This document shows positions 1 to 5,044 of a stretch of DNA of 10,026 nucleotides, one piece after another. A program made the translations under genes and the position numbers. Origin of the DNA: Betaproteobacteria bacterium (lineage in GTDB: Bacteria; Pseudomonadota; Gammaproteobacteria; Burkholderiales; SG8-39); contig VBCJ01000047.1 in the NCBI GenBank assembly GCA_005884335.1, positions 1 through 10,026 of the forward strand, given 5' to 3'. The notes under the pieces were generated by a model. The model was not told where the DNA came from. It saw only the letters and a list, made by a program, of their open reading frames with translations, and ran no database searches. Positions within the stretch are counted from its first letter, which is position 1. The number at the start of each line of letters is the position of its first letter.

Positions 1-7
1 ATTATGT

Positions 8-496
8 TTGCTCTTCAGTGTCAAAAGAAATTCCAAGTTGTTCAGAGCGTTACTGCATTTTTTGATCTTCATGGCCGCGGCCCTGCCGGCTTTCGCCCAG
101 GTCTACAAGTGGGTAGACGAGCGCGGCGTGACACACTATGGCGAGCGACCACCGCAGGGCAGCAAGGCAAGCGAAGTCCCGAACAGGCTTGCTTCGCCCG
201 CCCCGGGCGGTGCCGGCACCGAAGCGAACAACCCGAAGGATCCGAACCCCGAGCAGGGCCAGGGACGGCCGAAGGATCAGGATCCCCGTCGAGCCTCCAG
301 CAAGGGCGAAAGCAGGCAGGAGGCGGAGGCGGCCAAGCGAGCGCAACTTTGCAACCAGCAACGCGCGCTGCTCGAGCGTTTGAAGCAAAGCCCGCCGAGC
401 TTCACGCTGAACGAAAAGGGCGAGCAGATACCCTTGGACAATTCAGCCGCCATCGCGCGGCAGGAAAAGCTCGCTGCCGAGCAGTGCAGACTCTAG
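8..496 (+). CDS. DUF4124 domain-containing secreted/envelope protein
   Basis: Up to 162 residues. The N-terminus has a basic stretch, a hydrophobic core (about residues 12-28) and an Ala-x-Ala site before QVYKWVDERG, so it reads as a Sec signal peptide with cleavage near residue 30. The mature start VYKWVDERGVTHYGERPP is the typical DUF4124 motif; the domain is small and its function is unknown. Residues 50-110 are rich in Pro, Gly, Gln and charged residues and are probably disordered. The C-terminal part is helical and charged, with two cysteines (115 and 160) that could form a disulfide in the periplasm. The start is uncertain: the frame is open to the window edge, TTG codons lie at 8 and 38, and the first in-frame ATG (71) would cut the signal peptide too short. 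The gene may therefore begin upstream. It lies 33 bp before maf on the same strand. The family assignment is good; no role can be given. Confidence 0.8.
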   Translation: MLFSVKRNSKLFRALLHFLIFMAAALPAFAQVYKWVDERGVTHYGERPPQGSKASEVPNRLASPAPGGAGTEANNPKDPNPEQGQGRPKDQDPRRASSKGESRQEAEAAKRAQLCNQQRALLERLKQSPPSFTLNEKGEQIPLDNSAAIARQEKLAAEQCRL

Positions 497-529
497 CGCC
501 ATTCCGAGCGTGACTCGAAGGCCCGACGC

Positions 530-1105
530 ATGCAGCTCGTTCTCGCTTCAACCTCGCGCTATCGGCGCGCCCTCCTCGGGCGGCTCGGGATCCCGTTCTC
601 CGTCGCCGATCCGCAGCTCGCAGAGGGCGCCCGCCCCGGCGAAGCCCCGGAGGGCACGGCGCGGCGGCTCGCGGAGGCTAAGTCGCTGGCGGTCTCAGCC
701 CGCTATCGCGACGCCCTGATCATCGGCTGCGATCAAGTCGCTGTGGGAAACGGCGAAGTGCTCGGCAAGCCGGGCACTCGCGAAAACGCGGTGCGCCAGT
801 TGCGCGCCCTATCCGGCAGCGAGGCGGTGTTTTACACGGCCGTGTGCGTGCACAACAGCTCGGTCGGGAGAAGTCGCAGCCGCGTGGTCCCCTGCCGCGT
901 CACCTTCCGCAGGCTCGACGACGGAACGATCGATCGCTATCTCGCTCGAGAGCAACCCTACGACTGCGCCGGCAGCGCGAAGGCCGAGGGTCTGGGCATC
1001 GCGCTGATTGCGAAAATGGAAGGCGAAGACCCGAGCGCGCTCGTCGGCTTGCCGCTGATCGCGCTGGTCGATCTGCTGCAAGAGCAAGGGTTGAATGTGC
1101 TCTGA
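530..1105 (+). CDS. yceF: Maf-family nucleoside triphosphate pyrophosphatase, YceF type
   Basis: 191 residues, the usual length for Maf. Maf proteins hydrolyse non-canonical or modified NTPs to the monophosphate plus pyrophosphate in the cytoplasm; the YceF subgroup prefers m7GTP. Visible motifs are the N-terminal LASTSRYRRALL substrate loop, GCDQVA with the catalytic Asp at 68, GKPGTRENA (79-87), YTAVCVH (102-108), CAGSAKAEGLGIALI (146-160) and GLPLIAL (173-179). The Cys-Asp-Gln context and the CAGSxKxEGLGI block fit YceF better than the dTTP/UTP-acting YhdE type. The VDE triplet seen in E. coli YceF before the PGE motif reads LAE here. GAAGG at 517-521, 8 nt before the ATG, is a good Shine-Dalgarno. 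The 3' end overlaps the next gene by 11 bp, so the two are probably translated together. Substrate preference is inferred from family knowledge. Confidence 0.93.
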   Translation: MQLVLASTSRYRRALLGRLGIPFSVADPQLAEGARPGEAPEGTARRLAEAKSLAVSARYRDALIIGCDQVAVGNGEVLGKPGTRENAVRQLRALSGSEAVFYTAVCVHNSSVGRSRSRVVPCRVTFRRLDDGTIDRYLAREQPYDCAGSAKAEGLGIALIAKMEGEDPSALVGLPLIALVDLLQEQGLNVL

Positions 1106-1814
1106 GCGCAGAGGCTCGCTTTATCTCCTTCCCAACACGCTGGGTGACGTAGCGCCGGAGGCGGTCATTCCGGCCGGCGCGCTCGATCGCGCGCGCTCGC
1201 TCGACTACCTCATCGCCGAGGACCCCAAAGCGGCGCGCGCTTTCCTGAAACGCATCGCGCCGACGCGACCGCTGCAAAGCATCCGCGTCGAACGGCTCGA
1301 CCACAACACGCGGCCGATCGATATCCCCGCGCTGCTTGAGCCGCTCGTTGACGGCCGTAACGCAGGTCTACTTTCCGAAGCGGGACTCCCCGCGGTCGCC
1401 GATCCCGGAGCGAGCCTGGTGCGGCTCGCGCACGAGCAAAACATCCGCGTCGTGCCTCTGAGCGGCCCCTCCTCCATTGTGCTCGCGCTTGCGGCCTCCG
1501 GTCTCGACGGGCAGCGCTTCGCGTTCCACGGCTACCTTCCCATCGCGGAAGCTGAGCTCGTCTCCACCTTGAAAGAATGCGAACGCCAGTCACGAAAGCT
1601 CAGGCAGACTCAAATATTCATCGAGACGCCGTACCGCAACGATCGCACTCTGGCGGCGATGCTGCGCACTCTCGCCCCGGCTACGCTCGTGTGCGTCGCC
1701 GCGGACCTCACGCTGGAATCGGAAGCGGTGAAAACGCGACCCGTTGTGGCATGGCGCAAGGAAACGCCGCAACTCAAGGGACGACCGACGGTATTCCTGC
1801 TGCTCTCCGAGTAG
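1095..1814 (+). CDS. RsmI-like SAM-dependent methyltransferase (tetrapyrrole methylase fold)
   Basis: 239 residues, related to RsmI, which 2'-O-methylates C1402 of 16S rRNA. Family signs are SEAGLPAVADPG followed by ASLVRLAH (94-113, equivalent to the GTPGISDPG SAM-site block), PLSGPSSIVLALAASGL (121-137), FIETPYRN (175-182, matching FxExPHR) and KGRPTVFLLL near the end. It differs from true RsmI: it is shorter (E. coli RsmI is 286 residues), and the N-terminal GTLYVVATPIGNLxD block reads GSLYLLPNTLGD. I therefore treat it as a paralogue of unknown substrate rather than rsmI itself. The ATG at 1095 lies inside the 3' end of the Maf gene in another frame, which suggests translational coupling. 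It converges on the S49 peptidase gene with 25 bp between the stop codons. Confidence 0.85.
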   Translation: MCSERRGSLYLLPNTLGDVAPEAVIPAGALDRARSLDYLIAEDPKAARAFLKRIAPTRPLQSIRVERLDHNTRPIDIPALLEPLVDGRNAGLLSEAGLPAVADPGASLVRLAHEQNIRVVPLSGPSSIVLALAASGLDGQRFAFHGYLPIAEAELVSTLKECERQSRKLRQTQIFIETPYRNDRTLAAMLRTLAPATLVCVAADLTLESEAVKTRPVVAWRKETPQLKGRPTVFLLLSE

Positions 1815-1817
1815 TCA

Positions 1818-1836
1818 CGCCGGGTCCCGTCCGGCG
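1818..1836. terminator. Hairpin between convergent genes, possible bidirectional terminator
   Basis: A perfect 6-bp inverted repeat, CGCCGG (1818-1823) and CCGGCG (1831-1836), with a 7-nt loop. It fills most of the 25-bp gap between the methylase stop and the S49 peptidase stop. The stem is GC-only. There is no T-run on either side, so it is not a classical intrinsic terminator. It could pause polymerase or protect 3' ends from either direction. The position supports the call; termination itself is inferred. Confidence 0.4.
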
Positions 1837-1839
1837 AAC

Positions 1840-2787
1840 TCAACGAATGTTGAATTGCCCCTGCGCCAGCACCTTGGCGAGCGAGCTCGCCATCGCCGCG
1901 CCGAAACGCTTGGCGAATCGTTCGGTGAAATCCTGCTTCTTCGTGTAATCGAAGATGTCCTCGGCCTTGATCACCTCGCGAGCGACGAAATCGACGCTCC
2001 CAAAGCCGTCCGAAAGTCCCAGCTCGATGCTTCTGGCGCCGGTCCACAGCAGCCCGGAGAACATATCGGAGCTCTCTCGGAGCCGCCTGCCCCGCCCTTT
2101 CTTCACGACATCGATGAATTGCTTGTGGATTTCGTCCAGCATCGACTGGGCGTGGCGCTTCTGCTTCTCGTCCACCGGGGAAAAAGGATCGAGGAAGGCC
2201 TTGTTCTCGCCCGAGGTGAGCGCGCGCCGCTCCACGCCGAGTTTTTCCATGGTGCCGGTGAAGCCCCAGCCGTCCATGATCACGCCGATCGACCCGATGA
2301 TGCTCGCCTTGTCCACGTAAATTTTGTCGGCGGCGGCAGCGATGTAGTAGCCGCCCGAGGCGCAGATGTCCTCGACCACCGCATACATTGGGACGTTGGG
2401 GTAAATCCCCCGCAGCCGGCGGATTTCGTCGTAGATGATTCCGGCCTGCACCGGACTGCCGCCCGGCGAATTGATTCGCAGGATCACGCCCTGGGTATTC
2501 TTGTTTTTGAAAGCGTTCTGCAGGGACTCGGTGACGCGGTCGGCGCTGGCGTCACCTTTGGGGTCGATTACGCCCACCACCTCGACCAGCGCCGTATGTT
2601 TGCCCGAAGTGAGGCCGTCGTGTCCGCGCCAGTCGAGCGCGAGCAGCACCAGCAGCGTGAGATAGGCAAAGCCGAGCAACTTGAAGAAAATGCCCCAGCG
2701 GCGGGCACGGCGCTGCTCCTTGAGAGCGGCGGTCGCCAGCGTCTCGATCACATCCCGTTCCCAGTTACCTTCGGCCACGCGGATCAC
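1840..2787 (-). CDS. sppA: S49 family signal peptide peptidase (SppA-type, short form)
   Basis: 315 residues, the short single-domain SppA form (E. coli SppA is a two-domain protein about twice as long). The family cleaves leftover signal peptides in the membrane with a Ser-Lys dyad. There is a basic stretch (23-31), one transmembrane helix at about 32-51, then the S49 domain outside. Visible motifs are LRINSPGGSP (103-112, oxyanion region), CASGGYYIAAAAD with the likely nucleophile Ser144, the IIGSIGVI block (163-170) and TSGENK with Lys196. The Ser-Lys distance of 52 equals that of Bacillus SppA (S147/K199). The start is GTG at 2787, since an in-frame TGA lies two codons upstream; a GTG at 2778 is also possible. 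No strong Shine-Dalgarno is seen. It overlaps the Rieske gene by 23 nt and is last in the rluC operon. Confidence 0.92.
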   Translation of the reverse strand: MIRVAEGNWERDVIETLATAALKEQRRARRWGIFFKLLGFAYLTLLVLLALDWRGHDGLTSGKHTALVEVVGVIDPKGDASADRVTESLQNAFKNKNTQGVILRINSPGGSPVQAGIIYDEIRRLRGIYPNVPMYAVVEDICASGGYYIAAAADKIYVDKASIIGSIGVIMDGWGFTGTMEKLGVERRALTSGENKAFLDPFSPVDEKQKRHAQSMLDEIHKQFIDVVKKGRGRRLRESSDMFSGLLWTGARSIELGLSDGFGSVDFVAREVIKAEDIFDYTKKQDFTERFAKRFGAAMASSLAKVLAQGQFNIR

Positions 2788-3127
2788 CCGTCACGATTAC
2801 ACGGCCGTCCCGCTCCTCGACGGGAACCGGAATGAGTCCCTCCTCGAAGCAGGGGCCGCGAAGACATCGGCCTGTATCCGGCGCGTAAGTCGCACCGTGC
2901 GTCGAGCATATCAAATGCAGGCCCCAGACATCAAAAAACTTTCCGGGTTTCCAGTCGAGCTCCATCGGCATGTGCGCGCAGCGGTTGACGTAGGCATAGA
3001 CCCGGCCCCGGTAGCGCACCGCGAACGCCCCCTCAGGCCTCCCGTCCACTTCGAGCTCGAAGCGTACTCCGTCGCCTGAATCCGTGAGATCGGCGCTCGA
3101 GCAAATTACGCGTTCTGAGCGAGCCAT
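2765..3127 (-). CDS. Small Rieske [2Fe-2S] protein
   Basis: 120 residues, a single Rieske domain with no signal peptide, so cytoplasmic. The cluster ligands are clear: C50-A-H52 and C74-S-T-H77, the two Cys and two His that bind a [2Fe-2S] centre. Beta-strand segments on both sides (about 21-48 and 96-113) fit the fold. Such stand-alone Rieske ferredoxins pass electrons to oxygenases or reductases, but no partner gene is nearby. The start is the ATG at 3127. The frame stays open further upstream, but that stretch is antiparallel noise over the clearly coding HAD gene, and the Rieske domain begins right after this ATG. It overlaps the HAD gene by 22 nt and the S49 gene by 23 nt, so it is translated within the operon. 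Its physiological partner is unknown. Confidence 0.9.
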   Translation of the reverse strand: MARSERVICSSADLTDSGDGVRFELEVDGRPEGAFAVRYRGRVYAYVNRCAHMPMELDWKPGKFFDVWGLHLICSTHGATYAPDTGRCLRGPCFEEGLIPVPVEERDGRVIVTGDPRGRR

Positions 3128-3756
3128 CGCGTCAGCTCCTCGATATTCTCCAGGCAGGCAAGGGGCGCGAGCGCGACCAGCTCGCCCCTGGGGTGCGCCC
3201 CGTGACTCACCGCGACCGCCTGCACCCCGGCGTGTGCCGCCATCTGAAGATCGTGCACCGTGTCTCCGATCATAAGGGTATTGACCGCGTCCGTGCCGAG
3301 TTCCTCCATGAGCTCGAAAAGCATGTCGGGCGCAGGCTTCGATGCGCATTGGTCGGCGCAGCGCGAGGCCGCAAACAAAGGCCGCAACGCCGTATTGTCC
3401 AGGGCTCGCGTCAGGCCCGCGCGGCTCTTTCCGGTGGCGATGGCGAGAGTGTGACCGCGAGCTTTGAGACCTGCAAGCATCGCCTGGGCCCCCGGAAACA
3501 GCGGGATCTCGGGGTCGCGCGCGCGAAAATGCCTGCGATACGATTCCACCATCCTGCCGTAGTCGTCTGCGGGCAAGCCCGGAATTGCGTACGAAAGTGC
3601 GTCCTTCAATCCCAGACCTATGACGTGGCTCGCGCGCGCGTCCTCGGGCACCGGCAGTCCGAGATCGCGGCAGGCGGCCTGAATGCAGGCGACGATCGCA
3701 GGCGCGGAATCGATCAGCGTTCCGTCCCAGTCGAACACCAGCAAGGGATAGCGCAT
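3106..3756 (-). CDS. HAD-superfamily phosphatase, phosphoglycolate-phosphatase-like
   Basis: 216 residues. All four HAD motifs are present: FDWDGTLIDS with nucleophile Asp9 and acid/base Asp11; IATGKS with Thr108; Lys140 in SKPAPD; and MIGDTVHD with Asp165 and Asp169. The helical cap between motifs I and II (about 15-85) is the C1 cap of subfamily IA, the group that includes phosphoglycolate phosphatase (Gph) and beta-phosphoglucomutase. Gph-like activity is the best guess, but substrates within HAD-IA cannot be read reliably from sequence. The gene follows rluC with a TGATG junction (stop and start share one base), so translation is likely coupled. Its 3' end overlaps the Rieske start by 22 nt. 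Confidence 0.9.
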   Translation of the reverse strand: MRYPLLVFDWDGTLIDSAPAIVACIQAACRDLGLPVPEDARASHVIGLGLKDALSYAIPGLPADDYGRMVESYRRHFRARDPEIPLFPGAQAMLAGLKARGHTLAIATGKSRAGLTRALDNTALRPLFAASRCADQCASKPAPDMLFELMEELGTDAVNTLMIGDTVHDLQMAAHAGVQAVAVSHGAHPRGELVALAPLACLENIEELTRWLAQNA

Positions 3757-4679
3757 CAGCTTCCCAGGAAATCGAGAAAGCGCGCCAAGTCCTCGGGAAG
3801 CGGCGCATGCAGTTTCATCGCTTCCCCGGAAAGCGGATGCGCGAACTCCAGTTCCCCGGCGTGCAGGAACATGCGCCTCAGGCCCTGCTTCGCCAATCCC
3901 CGGTTGAGCTCGAAGTCGCCGTACTTGTCATCGCCCGCGATCGGAAATCCGAGATGGGTGAGATGGACGCGGATTTGATGGGTGCGGCCGGTCAGGAGTT
4001 CCGCCGACAGCAGCGTGTAATCGCGGATTCCCCTCCTCTTCCGGAAAACCGTTTGCGACTCTCTGCCCTCGCGATCGACGCTGACGCGCCGCTCTCCGGA
4101 GCGGGTGAGGAATTTTTTCAGCGGAAGGCTGACATGCTGCTTGTCGTTGCGCCAGCGTCCCTTCACCAGGGTCAGGTATTCCTTCCTCACGCGGCCTTCG
4201 CGCAGCGCGGCGTGCAGCGCGGTCAGCGCCGAGCGTTTCTTGGCGAGGATGAGCAGTCCCGAGGTCTCGCGATCGAGCCGGTGCGCAAGCTCCAGGAACT
4301 TGAGCTGTGGCCGCGCAGCCCGCATCCGCTCGATGACCCCGAAGCTGATGCCGCTCCCGCCGTGCACTGCGGTGCCGGCCGGCTTGTCCACGACCAGCAG
4401 CGCGTCGTCCTCGTAGATCACCGGCAGATCGAGCGGCGGCGCGGTCTTCTCCGCGCGCCGGGCCAGGCGCATCGGCGGAATCCGCACCCGATCCCCCGGC
4501 TGCAGGCGGTAGGTCGCATCGACGCGGCGGCTGTTGACCCTCACTTCGCCGCTGCGCAGGATGCGGTAGACATGGCTGCGCGGCACCCCCTTACAGATGC
4601 GGAGCAGAAAGTTATCCACGCGCTGGCCTTCGCTCGTGTTATCGACCTCGACCGTCAGGGCGTTGCTTAAATCCTTCAT
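3756..4679 (-). CDS. rluC: 23S rRNA pseudouridine synthase RluC
   Basis: 307 residues from the ATG at 4679, close to E. coli RluC (319). RluC makes pseudouridines 955, 2504 and 2580 in 23S rRNA. An N-terminal S4 RNA-binding domain (about 18-65: GQRVDNFLL, PRSHVYRILRSGEVRVN) is followed by the RluA-type catalytic domain with AHRLDRETSG, catalytic Asp136. Further conserved blocks are VVDKPAGTAVHGG (97-109), KEYLTLVKG (166-174), LLTGRTHQIRVHL (228-240) and GFPIAGDDKYG (244-254). Earlier in-frame starts exist (ATG 4730, TTG 4760), but they lack a good Shine-Dalgarno and add an atypical tail; MKDLSNALTVE resembles the start in related species. It is divergent from rne, the same arrangement as in E. 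coli, and is first in the operon with the HAD, Rieske and S49 genes. Confidence 0.94.
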   Translation of the reverse strand: MKDLSNALTVEVDNTSEGQRVDNFLLRICKGVPRSHVYRILRSGEVRVNSRRVDATYRLQPGDRVRIPPMRLARRAEKTAPPLDLPVIYEDDALLVVDKPAGTAVHGGSGISFGVIERMRAARPQLKFLELAHRLDRETSGLLILAKKRSALTALHAALREGRVRKEYLTLVKGRWRNDKQHVSLPLKKFLTRSGERRVSVDREGRESQTVFRKRRGIRDYTLLSAELLTGRTHQIRVHLTHLGFPIAGDDKYGDFELNRGLAKQGLRRMFLHAGELEFAHPLSGEAMKLHAPLPEDLARFLDFLGS

Positions 4680-4844
4680 TTTGTTTATGATCTGCGCGCT
4701 GCTTCCGTTGCGGGACGGCTGCTTGTACATGCGACGGTGCGAATTTTCGCCCCCAGACAAGACTAGCTACCCTGTCCCCGGTTCCGCCGCTGCTCGAGGC
4801 TTAGGCCGGATTTGCGAGCGCACGAACCCGAAGCGAGCAAAGGC

Positions 4845-4860
4845 GGTTGGTTATCCAACC
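4845..4860. repeat. Perfect inverted repeat in the rluC/rne intergenic region
   Basis: GGTTGG (4845-4850), loop TTAT, CCAACC (4855-4860): a 6-bp stem with a 4-nt loop, the cleanest hairpin in the gap. It lies 184 bp before the rne start and 165 bp before the rluC start. It could be an RNA hairpin in the rne leader or a dyad operator site. Neither use can be shown from the sequence alone. Confidence 0.45.
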
Positions 4861-5019
4861 AGTGATAGTAATTGAACAGCGCGCCAACAGCATATCGGCA
4901 GAATTTACGGTCCTGCAATGCAGCGACTGGAACCCGACAAGCCAAATTACCGCGTTCTCATGATCCCAGGATCGATGATGCGAGACCAGCCTTCACAATA
5001 AGGCTCTTGGTTTGTCCTG

Positions 5020-5044
5020 CCCGTGCGCGCGGGAGAATGGAACA
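5020..5044 (+). promoter_or_regulatory. rne ribosome binding site within a small hairpin
   Basis: The likely Shine-Dalgarno is GGGAG at 5031-5035, 9 nt before the ATG at 5045. CCCG at 5020-5023 is complementary to CGGG at 5030-5033, with a 6-nt loop, so the first three G of the Shine-Dalgarno can be paired. The stem is only 4 bp but all G-C. The site decides the start: it supports MKRMLFNATQ, the family-standard N-terminus, over a TTG codon 33 nt upstream. Control of translation through this stem is inferred. Confidence 0.5.

Larger units (their letters stand above)
4680..5044. promoter_or_regulatory. Divergent rluC/rne intergenic region and rne leader
   Basis: 365 bp without a convincing gene. 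It must hold the promoters for the leftward rluC operon and for rne. E. coli rne has the same divergent neighbour and a roughly 360-nt 5' leader through which RNase E represses its own synthesis. The similar length here suggests, but does not prove, the same kind of leader. Small inverted repeats seen by eye: CCGT/ACGG (4705-4708 / 4715-4718), GGTTGG/CCAACC (4845-4850 / 4855-4860), CTGC/GCAG (4913-4916 / 4920-4923), GATC/GATC (4962-4965 / 4970-4973) and CCCG/CGGG (5020-5023 / 5030-5033). The middle part is more AT-rich than the flanking genes. I found no -35/-10 pair good enough to call on either strand. Confidence 0.6.

Noticed and set aside
1744..2835. A 363-codon plus-strand frame across the S49 peptidase gene
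   Set aside because: The minus-strand peptidase has all family motifs; the plus-strand product matches nothing I recognise and is a shadow frame.
2765..3808. A longer minus-strand frame that would add over 200 residues to the N-terminus of the Rieske protein
   Set aside because: The extra part is out-of-frame reading of the HAD phosphatase gene, which has all four HAD motifs. The Rieske domain starts at the internal ATG at 3127.
4680..4760. Longer N-terminus for RluC from ATG 4730 or TTG 4760
   Set aside because: No Shine-Dalgarno is seen for either, and the added residues do not resemble RluC starts. The ATG at 4679 begins the family-like sequence.
4863..4900. Promoter-like pieces for rne (TG-A-TAGTAA at 4863-4871; TTGAAC at 4872-4877 with TATCGG downstream)
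   Set aside because: Matches to the -10 consensus are poor and spacings are wrong (12-15 nt), so no promoter can be called.
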